Positions 1 to 8,741 of a DNA stretch of 56,168 nt are shown here, one piece after another. Within the stretch, counting starts at the first letter, position 1. Each line of letters opens with the position of its first letter. The notes beneath the pieces are model-generated. The model was not told the origin of the DNA. It saw only the letters and a program-made list of their open reading frames with translations, and searched no databases. Position numbers and translations under genes: made by a program. The stretch spans positions 1-56,168 of the forward strand of contig JAHDHH010000023.1 in the NCBI GenBank assembly GCA_020631405.1. Direction: 5' to 3'. Source of the stretch: Saprospiraceae bacterium. GTDB lineage: Bacteria; Bacteroidota; Bacteroidia; Chitinophagales; Saprospiraceae.

Positions 1-39
1 AACGTATCTTTGGAACAATTAAGAAATTGAATAATACAT

Positions 40-1323
40 ATGACCTTTAAAGAATTAGGGCTGAATGAGAAACTGTTAGAAGGTCTTTCTTATATGGGCT
101 TTTCGGAAGCTACCCCAATCCAGGAACAAGCAATCCCTTTTATACTTGACAATAAAGACATGCTTGCTTGTGCTCAGACAGGTACAGGAAAAACAGCGGC
201 ATTTATCCTTCCAGTCATTCACAAACTAGCCTCTGCTAAAAGGGGTAAGATCTCAACTGTAGTGATTGCACCTACGCGGGAGTTAGCAATGCAAATAGAG
301 CAGCAGATACAAGCCTTCGCCTACTTCTGTGGCATCAGTAGTATAGCTATCTACGGTGGCGGTGACGGCAAAGAGTTCGTGGCGCAGAAAAAAGCCCTCA
401 TTGCAGGTGTAGACATAGTAGTAGCCACTCCTGGAAAACTCATCTCCCACCTAAACATGGGTTATGTAGATTTCTCCAAGGTAGATTACTTGATTCTAGA
501 TGAGGCTGATAGAATGCTTGACATGGGATTCTATGAAGACATCCAAACTATAGAAGGCCACATGCCCAAGACTAGGCAGACGCTGTTATTCAGTGCTACC
601 ATGCCACCTAAAATTAGAACACTAGCCAAAAAGATATTAAAGAACTACGAAGAGATCAGTCTCTCTATTTCAAAACCAGCAGCAGGAGTACTCCAAGCTG
701 CATATGTCGTCCATGATAATCAAAAAGCTCCGCTACTCAGGTACCTGATCAATGATAAACCATCCTACGAGAGCATCATTGTCTTTACCTCTACAAAGCG
801 AAAAGTCAATGACATCGTAAGGGCCATCTCCAACCAAGGGTATCAAGTCCAAGCTGTATCATCTGACCTTAAGCAAGAAGATAGAGAGATGGCAGTACGA
901 AAGTTTAGATCAAAAGAGACTCGGGTAATAGTTGCAACAGATGTCTTGTCTAGAGGTATTGACATCAAGGGTATTAACCTCGTCATCAATTTCGATGTGC
1001 CAGGAGATGCTGAAGACTACGTCCATAGGATAGGTCGAACAGCCAGGGCAGATTCTACGGGTGTAGCATTGACCTTCATCAATGAAGATGATATGCAGAA
1101 GTTCGGAAAGATCGAAAAACTCATAGAGCAAGTAGTGGCCAAGGCGCCAGTGCCCCCAGAATTTGGTGATGTACCAACTTACGACCCTAACAGGAGGAAG
1201 TCCTATGGGGGAAGAGGTGGCAATCGAGGCGGCGGTGGTCGAGGCGGAAGCAGAGGTGGCAATCGCAACAACAACAAAGGAGGACAGAGTAAGGGAAGAA
1301 CAAATCATTCAAAAAAGAGATAA
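40..1323 (+). CDS. DEAD-box ATP-dependent RNA helicase (RhlE-like)
   Basis: A 427-residue cytoplasmic RNA helicase that should unwind RNA duplexes, probably in ribosome assembly or mRNA turnover. All core motifs are visible: a Q motif near residue 28, Walker A AQTGTGKT at 45-52, PTREL near 79, DEAD at 154-157, SAT at 185-187 and HRIGRTAR near 332. After the helicase core (about 1-375) comes a glycine/arginine-rich tail (about 390-427) of RGG type ending in basic residues, a common RNA-binding extension. The ATG at 40 lies just inside the window edge, so its promoter is not seen. The next gene, an S1-domain protein, starts 12 bp after the stop and RluE follows, which suggests an RNA-maturation operon. 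The assignment to the RhlE branch rather than another DEAD subfamily is by overall resemblance. Confidence 0.93.
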   Translation: MTFKELGLNEKLLEGLSYMGFSEATPIQEQAIPFILDNKDMLACAQTGTGKTAAFILPVIHKLASAKRGKISTVVIAPTRELAMQIEQQIQAFAYFCGISSIAIYGGGDGKEFVAQKKALIAGVDIVVATPGKLISHLNMGYVDFSKVDYLILDEADRMLDMGFYEDIQTIEGHMPKTRQTLLFSATMPPKIRTLAKKILKNYEEISLSISKPAAGVLQAAYVVHDNQKAPLLRYLINDKPSYESIIVFTSTKRKVNDIVRAISNQGYQVQAVSSDLKQEDREMAVRKFRSKETRVIVATDVLSRGIDIKGINLVINFDVPGDAEDYVHRIGRTARADSTGVALTFINEDDMQKFGKIEKLIEQVVAKAPVPPEFGDVPTYDPNRRKSYGGRGGNRGGGGRGGSRGGNRNNNKGGQSKGRTNHSKKR

Positions 1324-1335
1324 GAACTATACACT

Positions 1336-2175
1336 GTGGAATTAGGACAATTCAATACGCTAGAGATACTCAGATTTAGAGATCAGGGATGCTATCTTGG
1401 AGTAGCAGGACAAGAGGATGGAGGAGTACTATTGCCTGGTAAGGAAGTAGATGAAAATTGGAAAGAAGGTGATACTGTAGAAGTATTCATCTATCAAGAT
1501 TCTGAAGAAAGGTTGATAGCCACTACGAAGAAACCCCTTATAGCACTGCACAAGTTCGCCTTTCTACAAGTCAAAGATGAGACACCGATAGGGACCTTCA
1601 TGGACTGGGGTTTAGAGAAAGACCTATTTGTACCATTTGCAGAGCAAGATGGCAGAATGAAAGTCGGAGAATACCATGTCATATTTTTATTCTTAGATGT
1701 AGAAACTTCGAGGTTGGTAGGATCTTCCAGAGTAGAGGATATCATTGACAATGAAGACTGTGAGTTGACAGAGAAGGAAGAAGTCAGTTTACTCTTCTAT
1801 AGAGAGACTCAGTTGGGCTATCAAGCCATCATCAATGGTCAACATATTGGACTACTCTTCAAAAGTGATGTCCATAAGGACATAGCTATCGGAGATACTT
1901 CTAAGGGATATATCAAGAAGATCAGAGAAGATGGCAAAATCACCCTTGCTGTCCACGTACAAGGTGTAGGGATGATTGATGAAAGTGCCAGGATAGTCCT
2001 TGAAAAGCTCAAGGAGAATGGCGGTCACATGAACTTTACTGACAAGTCTGACCCAGTCTTGATTAACAAGACTTTTGGGATGAGTAAGAAGAGCTTCAAA
2101 AGGGGTGTCGGTGCATTGTACAAGCAAAGGATAGTAGAGCTCAAGGACGATGGCATTCATCTATTAGACGAGTAG
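1336..2175 (+). CDS. S1-like RNA-binding protein, CvfB family
   Basis: A 279-residue protein resembling the CvfB/YitL family: several S1-like OB folds followed by a winged-helix domain at the C-terminus (about 215-279, with the KSFKRGVGALYKQ segment). CvfB-type proteins bind RNA and affect gene expression in Firmicutes; the exact role here is unknown. The N-terminal part, with GCYLGVAGQEDGGVLLPGKEV, is typical of the family. The only in-frame start near the ORF beginning is GTG at 1336, giving a 12-bp gap to the helicase stop. RluE starts 6 bp downstream, so co-transcription of the three genes is likely. Confidence 0.85.
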   Translation: MELGQFNTLEILRFRDQGCYLGVAGQEDGGVLLPGKEVDENWKEGDTVEVFIYQDSEERLIATTKKPLIALHKFAFLQVKDETPIGTFMDWGLEKDLFVPFAEQDGRMKVGEYHVIFLFLDVETSRLVGSSRVEDIIDNEDCELTEKEEVSLLFYRETQLGYQAIINGQHIGLLFKSDVHKDIAIGDTSKGYIKKIREDGKITLAVHVQGVGMIDESARIVLEKLKENGGHMNFTDKSDPVLINKTFGMSKKSFKRGVGALYKQRIVELKDDGIHLLDE

Positions 2176-2181
2176 ACACCT

Positions 2182-2754
2182 ATGGCCACCTATCTCATGT
2201 ATAAGCCATTTGGGATGTTGACCCAGTTTTCGAAAGAAACAGAAACACAAGTAACTCTAGCTGACTTAGCATATACATTCGAGTCAGACGTCTATCCTAT
2301 TGGGCGATTAGACAAAGATAGCGAGGGTCTCCTCATGCTTAGCAATGACAAGCGGCTCAATAACCAACTCCTAAACCCAAAACACAAGGCACCAAAGACC
2401 TACTACGTGCAAGTAGAGGGTGCTCTGACTGACAAAGACTTAACTCCCTTGCGCAGTGGTGTTCAGATCCGAGTCAAAGGCAAACTCCATGATTGCCTAC
2501 CATGTCAAGCAAAAGTCCTGGACAGGACACCACTCCTACCCGATCGTGACCCACCTATTCGAGTGAGAAAGGCAATTCCAGATACCTGGGCTAGCATCAC
2601 ATTAGTTGAAGGAAAAAATAGACAAGTCAGGAAAATGTTTGCCAAAATAGGCTTCCCCGTTTTACGATTAGTCAGAGTTTCTTTTGGGCATTACCACCTG
2701 TTTGAACCCAGACTACTCTTAAAGGAACCTGGCGAAATACTAGCCCTTGACTAA
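2182..2754 (+). CDS. rluE: 23S rRNA pseudouridine synthase (RluE type)
   Basis: A 190-residue enzyme of the RsuA/RluB/RluE/RluF family, which isomerises uridine to pseudouridine in rRNA. The catalytic motif GRLDKDSEGL is present with Asp44 as the expected nucleophile, and the later NRQVRKM motif is also typical. It lacks the N-terminal S4 domain of RsuA/RluB, and the length matches the short RluE class, which modifies a uridine near the peptidyl-transferase centre of 23S rRNA in E. coli. The ATG at 2182 is 6 bp after the S1 gene, so it is the third gene of an RNA-processing cluster. Substrate specificity is inferred from subfamily length and sequence only. Confidence 0.88.
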   Translation: MATYLMYKPFGMLTQFSKETETQVTLADLAYTFESDVYPIGRLDKDSEGLLMLSNDKRLNNQLLNPKHKAPKTYYVQVEGALTDKDLTPLRSGVQIRVKGKLHDCLPCQAKVLDRTPLLPDRDPPIRVRKAIPDTWASITLVEGKNRQVRKMFAKIGFPVLRLVRVSFGHYHLFEPRLLLKEPGEILALD

Positions 2755-2779
2755 TCCAAATAGATTTATTTTTTGGATT
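2753..2779 (+). terminator. possible weak terminator hairpin after rluE
   Basis: An 8-bp perfect inverted repeat, AATCCAAA (2753-2760) and TTTGGATT (2772-2779), with an 11-base AT-rich loop. It overlaps the rluE stop codon. The T-run lies in the loop rather than after the stem, so it is not a classical intrinsic terminator. It may still end the RNA-processing operon. Confidence 0.35.
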
Positions 2780-2909
2780 GACTAGTTAAATAATTCTAGA
2801 CACAACCTACTCAAATCATTTAGATTACACATAGATATTCTCTAATATGTTAATTAATAATTGGGTAGAAATCACATTATAAGTTTTCGGCATATTATTT
2901 GCTTTTATA

Positions 2910-2946
2910 CTGATAACTATTGTTTTACACATTCAAAAGTTATCAG
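2910..2946 (+). promoter_or_regulatory. 9-bp inverted repeat abutting the thioredoxin-SPOR start
   Basis: CTGATAACT (2910-2918) and AGTTATCAG (2938-2946) form a perfect 9-bp inverted repeat with a 19-base spacer, ending two bases before the ATG at 2949. In RNA it would place the ribosome-binding region in a hairpin; in DNA it could be an operator. The sequence does not tell which. Confidence 0.4.
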
Positions 2947-2948
2947 AT

Positions 2949-3749
2949 ATGAAAAATATAATGAAGATTCTATTGGTTATGGTTGCGATAGCAAACACCA
3001 ATACAGGCGTATGTGCCACAGAAGGGCCGTACAACATGACAGACCCAACTTCTAACATCAAGTTTTACATTGGCTCATTCAATTCAGCTAAGGTAAAGGC
3101 ACAAGGTGAGGGCAAACTCTTCTTTGTAGATTTCTATGCAAGCTGGTGTACCCCATGTAAGTGGATGGAGGAATCAACCTTCAGAGACGAAGAAGTAGTC
3201 AAACTGATGGAAGAGAGCTATGTGCCTTATAAGGTAGATATAGACAAGGCAGAAGGATTTGAGTTGAAAAAGAAATTTGGCGTAAGACTACTCCCGACTA
3301 TCTTGATTTTTAACAAAAAAGGAGAACTGGTAGAACGAGTAGAAGAGACTCTCGATGCTAAGAAGCTGAGAAGCTTATTGACTTTTCATGCAGGAAACAA
3401 TACAACAGTGCTTCCACACAGGCCTAATACTAGTCCTTCTAGTCAACCACAGGATAGTCAAGAAACTGAGGAACTAGCAGAGCTATACAAAAACTATAAG
3501 GAAAAACTCAGCAGAGAATCTAAGACCTTCAATGCTCAAATAGGCATGTTTCCTGACTATAGAGAGGCTTATGCTTATGTCAATACGATAAGAAAGCAGT
3601 TCTTAGAGCCAATCCTAGTCATTGCAGACTATAAGGAAGGTACGACATACTACAAGGTATTGTTAGGACAGTTTGGCTCAATCGAAGAAGCCAATTCGTT
3701 TTGTAAAATTTTGATTCACGATCATGATATCAATGCGATAGTACACTAA
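2949..3749 (+). CDS. exported thioredoxin-like protein with C-terminal SPOR domain
   Basis: A 266-residue predicted periplasmic protein. Residues 1-23 look like a signal peptide (MKNIMKILLVMVAIANTNTG then VCA). A thioredoxin fold follows (about 40-150) with the redox motif WCTPC (Cys67, Cys70) and the cis-proline segment LLPTILIF. After a Ser/Thr/Gln-rich linker (about 155-185) residues 195-266 resemble a SPOR domain, with paired beta/alpha segments such as TTYYKVLLGQFGSIEEA. SPOR domains bind denuded septal peptidoglycan. The inference is a thiol-disulfide enzyme tethered to septal cell wall. A 194-bp gap separates it from rluE, so it is probably its own unit; an inverted repeat sits directly before the start. 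Confidence 0.8.
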   Translation: MKNIMKILLVMVAIANTNTGVCATEGPYNMTDPTSNIKFYIGSFNSAKVKAQGEGKLFFVDFYASWCTPCKWMEESTFRDEEVVKLMEESYVPYKVDIDKAEGFELKKKFGVRLLPTILIFNKKGELVERVEETLDAKKLRSLLTFHAGNNTTVLPHRPNTSPSSQPQDSQETEELAELYKNYKEKLSRESKTFNAQIGMFPDYREAYAYVNTIRKQFLEPILVIADYKEGTTYYKVLLGQFGSIEEANSFCKILIHDHDINAIVH

Positions 3750-3779
3750 TAAAACTCTAGCGTATTCCTATATTTAGGC

Positions 3780-5024
3780 ATGCAAAATAATAGTACGCTA
3801 GTCATCAGAAATATAGGGAACTTATACGGAATAAGTACAAGTCCTTACTCTTTCAAAAAGGGTAAGGACTTGTCTATTGTAGAACAGCTCTCAGATGCCT
3901 ACCTCTATGTTAAGGATGGTAAAATAGCTGACTTTGGACCAGACGCCTCTTGTACATTATCTGATGTCCAATCTATAGATGCCAAAGGTGGAATAGTCTG
4001 CCCTACTTACATTGACACCCATACTCACATAGTATTCGCCACTAGTAGAGAAGAAGAATATGTCATGCGTCTCAAAGGTGCTAGCTATGAAGCAATAGCA
4101 GAAAGTGGTGGTGGCATCCTCAACTCAGCAACAAAACTAGGCAATGCCACCTTTGATGACCTCTATGCCTCAGCTAAGCAGCGATTGAATAGTATGATCG
4201 CTATGGGTACTGGAGTCGTCGAAATCAAGAGTGGGTATGGCCTATCCTTTGATAGTGAAATCAAAATGCTAGAAGTGATCAAGTCGCTAAAAGCAAACAG
4301 CGATGCCCATATCAAGGCTACCTTCTTAGGGGCTCATGCTATCCCTATGGAATACAAATCAAGGAGGTCCGACTACATTGATGTATTAATAAATGAGATG
4401 CTACCCTACATAGCAGAACACGAATTGGCAGACTACTGTGATGTCTTTTGCGACAAAGGATTCTATACTGTTGAGGAGACTAGACTGATCTTAACTGCGG
4501 CCAATAAGTATGGCCTCAAAGGAAAAATACATGCTAATGAATTAGCTGTCTCAGGAGGTGTGCAAGTGGGTATAGAGTGTGGGGCTCTATCAGTTGACCA
4601 CTTAGAGTGTACTACTCAGGCAGAGTGGGATGCCTTGCTAGCGTCAGATACCATCCCTACCCTACTGCCAGGAACCTCATTTTTCCTAGATATTCCCTAT
4701 GGAGAAGCAAGAAAAATGGTTGACTACGGGTTAGGTATTGTCCTAGCTTCTGACTTTAATCCGGGTTCAACTCCTTCGGGTAATATGGCATTTCTACAAT
4801 CACTTGCCTGCCTTAGGATGAAGCTACTTCCCACAGAAAGTTTTAATGCTTGCACATACAATGCCGCCGCAGCTCTAGAATGTGAAGATGAATATGGAAG
4901 TATCACCAAGGGAAAAGTGGCTAATATTCAGGTGATGACATCCATCAACAACCTCAACCAACTACCTTATTACTATGGGCAGAATCCCACTGACATCACT
5001 ATTTTAAAAGGAAAAATCCAATAA
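3780..5024 (+). CDS. hutI: imidazolonepropionase
   Basis: A 414-residue amidohydrolase that hydrolyses 4-imidazolone-5-propanoate to N-formimino-L-glutamate, the third step of histidine degradation. Metal ligands can be seen: HTH at residues 81-83, His186 (FLGAHAIP), His251 (KIHANELA) and Asp325 (LASDFNPGS). Length and motif order match the HutI family over its full length. No other hut gene is in the window, so the rest of the pathway must lie elsewhere. The stop codon (5022-5024) directly abuts that of the convergent dapF. Confidence 0.93.
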   Translation: MQNNSTLVIRNIGNLYGISTSPYSFKKGKDLSIVEQLSDAYLYVKDGKIADFGPDASCTLSDVQSIDAKGGIVCPTYIDTHTHIVFATSREEEYVMRLKGASYEAIAESGGGILNSATKLGNATFDDLYASAKQRLNSMIAMGTGVVEIKSGYGLSFDSEIKMLEVIKSLKANSDAHIKATFLGAHAIPMEYKSRRSDYIDVLINEMLPYIAEHELADYCDVFCDKGFYTVEETRLILTAANKYGLKGKIHANELAVSGGVQVGIECGALSVDHLECTTQAEWDALLASDTIPTLLPGTSFFLDIPYGEARKMVDYGLGIVLASDFNPGSTPSGNMAFLQSLACLRMKLLPTESFNACTYNAAAALECEDEYGSITKGKVANIQVMTSINNLNQLPYYYGQNPTDITILKGKIQ

Positions 5025-5810
5025 CTAGTCCAGAAACTCCCCGTCAAATACATGAGTAGCTGGCCCATTAAGCGTGATCTTTGAGTAGCCCTTATCTGTC
5101 TTTTGATAGTTTACCGTTAGGAGTCCTCCTTTCGTTATGAGTGAGCAGTGGCGACCAGCTCCTGCATGTTCTGCAATAGCTAGTGCTGCGGCTGTCACCC
5201 CAGTACCACAAGAATATGTCTCAGCCTCTACTCCTCGTTCGTAGGTTCTGATATGCCATTGATTATCTAGAAGTTCTAGGTAGTTAACATTGATTCCTTC
5301 TGCTTTGAATTCATCACCATAGCGAATCGCCTGAGCCTCACTGACTAGGTCCATAGCATTCAAGCCACTAGTCATCTGTACATAGTGAGGAGAGCCAGTG
5401 TTCAGAATGTAAACTTCATTACCTCGCATTTCTATTGTACTTACATCAATCATTGACAGGTTGACAATCCCATCAGCATTGATAGTTGCATCGTGAAGTC
5501 CATCTATGGCTCTAAACCTGGTCTCATTACCTATGACCCCTAGTCTATTGGCAAAAGCTACTATACACCTGCCACCATTTCCACACATCGTACTCTCACT
5601 TCCGTCAGAATTGAAATACAACATCTCAAAATCAGCATCGGCACACTTAGTCAATATCATCAAACCATCTGCCCCGATGCCAAACCTCCTATCACACATA
5701 GCTCTGACCCTCTGCACATCAAAGTCCGCTAAGTCTAATGCGTTAGTAAATCCATCAATTAGGATGAAATCATTGCCAGTGCCTTGATATTTTGAAAAGA
5801 TAATTGACAT
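5025..5810 (-). CDS. dapF: diaminopimelate epimerase
   Basis: A 261-residue cytoplasmic enzyme that interconverts LL- and meso-diaminopimelate for lysine and peptidoglycan synthesis. Both catalytic cysteines are in their expected contexts: Cys76 in MCGNGGRC and Cys201 in SCGTG. The N-terminal GTGNDF motif is also typical. It is convergent with hutI, with zero bases between the two stop codons. It is divergent from the DegP-type protease, with about 114 bp of shared upstream region (5811-5924). Confidence 0.95.
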   Translation of the reverse strand: MSIIFSKYQGTGNDFILIDGFTNALDLADFDVQRVRAMCDRRFGIGADGLMILTKCADADFEMLYFNSDGSESTMCGNGGRCIVAFANRLGVIGNETRFRAIDGLHDATINADGIVNLSMIDVSTIEMRGNEVYILNTGSPHYVQMTSGLNAMDLVSEAQAIRYGDEFKAEGINVNYLELLDNQWHIRTYERGVEAETYSCGTGVTAAALAIAEHAGAGRHCSLITKGGLLTVNYQKTDKGYSKITLNGPATHVFDGEFLD

Positions 5811-5858
5811 ATAACTAATTGCTTATTAATTCTTTACTTATTAAGAAAATATTTAATG

Positions 5859-5866
5859 TATATTTG
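5859..5866 (+). promoter_or_regulatory. candidate -7 element for the protease gene
   Basis: TATATTTG matches the Bacteroidota -7 consensus TAnnTTTG and lies 58 bases before the protease ATG. I see no TTG at the expected -33 position, so support is partial. Confidence 0.3.
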
Positions 5867-5924
5867 ACATTGTAAAAGTAGGTCAATTTAAAACAAAAAA
5901 GAAAGTAAATTTCGTTCATTGATT

Positions 5925-7343
5925 ATGAAGCAATTAGTCTTTACCGTATTTATTTGCTTAGCGACTAGTCTCATCACTATCCTATGTTATGATGTGTTGA
6001 CTCATCAGGCCGAACAGTCTCGTACTGATGAGAATTACTCTTATGTAGTCAATAATCAGGATTTAAATTTAGGCGGAAGCCTGCGCAAGTACTTCCATTC
6101 AGCCTACCCTAACGATTTTACTGATGCAGCCAAAACTAGTATCCCTAGTGTGGTGGCTATCCTTGCAGCATCGAATACAACTAATAAAAAAAGTAATAGT
6201 CCATCTAATTCAAATGGAAGTGGTGTCATGATTAGCAACAATGGACACATTGTCACTAACTACCATGTTATTGAACAAGCTACGGAGATCAAAGTAGTTG
6301 ATGATAGAGGGTTCGAATTTGAAGGTGATGTGATTGGATTTGATAGATCAACAGACTTGGCTATTATTAAGATAGAGTCTTCAGCTACTCCATTCTTGCC
6401 ATTTGGCAATTCAGACTCACTTCAGATTGGCGAATGGGTCTTGGCCGTTGGCAATCCATTTAAGTTACAGAGTTCGGTCACGGCTGGTATTGTCAGTGCA
6501 AAAGGTAGAGATATCAACCTCCTAGCTAGACAAGGCATCGAATCTTTCATACAAACAGATGCAGCAATCAATCCAGGCAATAGTGGCGGTGCCCTAGTGA
6601 ACTCCAATGGCGAGTTAATTGGAATCAATACAGCGATTTTAAGTCATTCGGGTAGTTATGAAGGCTTCTCATTTGCGATACCAAGTAACATTGTACAGAA
6701 GGTGGCCTATGACATTATAGAATATGGATCTGTGCAAAGAGGCTGGTTAGGTGTTAATATCTTCAACATCACACCAGAGATTGCTAGATCACTTGACCTC
6801 ACAAGCAATGTTGGAGTATTGATAGACCTAGTAGAGTCAGGAAGTGCTGCAGCTGATGCAGGTATTCAGCGAAATGATGTGATCCTAAGTGTGAATGGTG
6901 TCGCTACCACTAATACTGCAGTCTTTACTGAGCAAATAGCTCTCTACCGCCCTGGCGATAAGGTGACTATGCAGTTCATTAGAAATAACACAGAACAGTC
7001 TGCAGAGGTCATCCTTCGTAATCAATTAAACACTACAGACTACATTTCGGTAAGAAAGGATAAGGCATTCACTGACTTAGGCTTTGAAGTCAGAGATCTT
7101 GACTCTAATGAAAAGCTAAGAGTTGGCAAAGACGGAATCTATGTAGTGAGCATAGCACGAGGCTCTACAATTCACTCTACAAATATGGATCCCGGCTATA
7201 TCATTACCACCATCAATGGCCATAAAGTTGCAAAGGCAAATGACTTGCTTGAAGAACTCAAATCAGCAAAAGGACAAGTCTTCCTTGAAGGGTTTTATGA
7301 AAAATACCCAGGAGAGTATCCTTACACCTTTGTATTAAATTGA
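5925..7343 (+). CDS. HtrA/DegP-type periplasmic serine protease with two PDZ domains
   Basis: A 472-residue envelope quality-control protease. An N-terminal hydrophobic segment (about 4-24) is a signal peptide or anchor. The trypsin-like domain (about 75-260) carries the triad His114 (TNYHVIE), Asp144 (STDLAII) and Ser220 (GNSGG). Two PDZ domains follow (about 268-355 and 375-465). I chose ATG 5925 over the in-frame TTG at 5919. The family degrades or refolds misfolded envelope proteins, which fits the many large exported proteins nearby. The 3' end overlaps the convergent glyA by 9 bp. Confidence 0.92.
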   Translation: MKQLVFTVFICLATSLITILCYDVLTHQAEQSRTDENYSYVVNNQDLNLGGSLRKYFHSAYPNDFTDAAKTSIPSVVAILAASNTTNKKSNSPSNSNGSGVMISNNGHIVTNYHVIEQATEIKVVDDRGFEFEGDVIGFDRSTDLAIIKIESSATPFLPFGNSDSLQIGEWVLAVGNPFKLQSSVTAGIVSAKGRDINLLARQGIESFIQTDAAINPGNSGGALVNSNGELIGINTAILSHSGSYEGFSFAIPSNIVQKVAYDIIEYGSVQRGWLGVNIFNITPEIARSLDLTSNVGVLIDLVESGSAAADAGIQRNDVILSVNGVATTNTAVFTEQIALYRPGDKVTMQFIRNNTEQSAEVILRNQLNTTDYISVRKDKAFTDLGFEVRDLDSNEKLRVGKDGIYVVSIARGSTIHSTNMDPGYIITTINGHKVAKANDLLEELKSAKGQVFLEGFYEKYPGEYPYTFVLN

Positions 7344-8612
7344 TGGATACAGAGGAAACTGGCTCATCTTAGCCTCTACTTTCTTTCCTATATCCTTGAT
7401 TAGACTCTCGTTTTCAAAGTCTTTGAGAATGGCGTCAATCCAACTAACTAACTCGATACAGTCGTCTTCTCTCAGTCCCCTACTTGTGATAGCTGGAGTA
7501 CCTAATCTAATCCCACTAGTCACGAATGGACTCTTATCATCGTAAGGCACCATATTTTTATTGACAGTAATATGAGCTGCGCCAAGAGCTGCATCCGCTT
7601 GTTTACCATTCAAAGTAAGATTATGTCTTAGGTCTAGGAGCATTAGGTGGTTAACAGTACCTCCACTCACTATTTTATATCCAGCAGCAGTAAAGGCATC
7701 CGCCATTGCAGTACTATTTGCTATGACTTGCTTAGCATAGATACCAAAGTCATCGGTCAATGCCTCATTGAAAGCTACAGCCTTAGCTGCTATAATATGT
7801 TCTAGAGGCCCACCCTGCATACCTGGGAATACTCCACTATTGAGTATAGATGACATTTTGATAGGATTTCCCTTCTTAGTAGACCTACCCCATGGATTGT
7901 CTATATTCTTACCCATCATGATCACTCCTCCTCTTGGCCCTCTAAGTGTCTTATGAGTAGTAGTGCTGATAATATGGCAATGCTCTACAGGATTATTTAA
8001 TAGTCCTTTGGCTATTAACCCAGCCGGATGCGAAATATCAGCTAAGAGCAATGCTCCGACACTATCAGCTATCTCTCTAAATCGCTTATAATCCCAATCT
8101 TGCGAATAAGCTGAAGCACCGCAGATGATTAATTTAGGTCTTGCGATTTCAGCCTTCTTAGCTACCTTGTCCATGTCGATTAGCCCTGTCTCTTCTTCTA
8201 CTCCATAGAACTGAGCATCGTAGATCTTACCAGAGTAGTTGACAGCTGACCCATGCGATAAGTGACCACCATGAGAGAGGTCAAATCCAAGGACAGTATC
8301 ACCTGCCTGCAACGTAGCAAGGAATATGGCAGCATTAGCCTGTGCTCCAGAATGTGGCTGGACATTGGCATACTCTGTACCAAAGAGTTGGTTGAGCCTA
8401 TCTATTGCTAGGTTTTCAATCTCATCCACAATTTCACATCCTCCGTAATAGCGCTTACCAGGATATCCTTCAGCATACTTATTGTTAAGGACATTGGCCA
8501 TAGCATCTATCACCTCTTTAGATGCGTAATTTTCAGAGGCTATAAGCTCGACGCCATTGATCTGTCTTGCTGTTTCTCTTTCTAGTAAGTTGTGAAGTTG
8601 GATATCGTGCAT
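7335..8612 (-). CDS. glyA: serine hydroxymethyltransferase
   Basis: A 425-residue PLP enzyme converting serine and tetrahydrofolate to glycine and 5,10-methylenetetrahydrofolate. The PLP lysine is Lys221 in [14 protein letters not shown]. Other family signatures include the N-terminal IASENYAS, the [13 protein letters not shown] segment and [12 protein letters not shown]. Length is normal. The 3' end overlaps the protease gene on the other strand by 9 bp. Upstream is the terminator of the repeat-protein gene, so glyA probably has its own promoter within 8613-8681, although I see no clear TAnnTTTG there. Confidence 0.96.
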   Translation of the reverse strand: MHDIQLHNLLERETARQINGVELIASENYASKEVIDAMANVLNNKYAEGYPGKRYYGGCEIVDEIENLAIDRLNQLFGTEYANVQPHSGAQANAAIFLATLQAGDTVLGFDLSHGGHLSHGSAVNYSGKIYDAQFYGVEEETGLIDMDKVAKKAEIARPKLIICGASAYSQDWDYKRFREIADSVGALLLADISHPAGLIAKGLLNNPVEHCHIISTTTHKTLRGPRGGVIMMGKNIDNPWGRSTKKGNPIKMSSILNSGVFPGMQGGPLEHIIAAKAVAFNEALTDDFGIYAKQVIANSTAMADAFTAAGYKIVSGGTVNHLMLLDLRHNLTLNGKQADAALGAAHITVNKNMVPYDDKSPFVTSGIRLGTPAITSRGLREDDCIELVSWIDAILKDFENESLIKDIGKKVEAKMSQFPLYPSI

Positions 8613-8681
8613 GGTGGTTTTTTAGATTATTGTGCCGTAAAAATAGGCTATCAATCAGAATAAATACTGTAGTATGGGCAT

Positions 8682-8716
8682 AAAAAAAGCCCTTGCTTTA
8701 AAATAAAAGCAAGGGC
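8682..8716 (-). terminator. intrinsic terminator of the 23-residue-repeat protein gene
   Basis: An 11-bp perfect stem, GCCCTTGCTTT (8689-8699) with AAAGCAAGGGC (8706-8716), has a 6-base loop. Read on the minus strand it is followed by seven T residues (8688-8682). It lies 25 bp past the stop of the 1068-residue gene and separates it from glyA. Confidence 0.88.
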
Positions 8717-8741
8717 CAAATATATCTTGAAAGATTGGTGA

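Noticed and set aside
910..1308. Minus-strand 132-residue ORF inside the helicase gene
   Set aside because: It is antisense to the helicase C-terminal motifs and the RGG tail and has no recognisable domain.
2861..3055. Small plus-strand ORF before the thioredoxin-SPOR gene
   Set aside because: It overlaps the signal-peptide region of that gene in another frame and has no plausible protein features.
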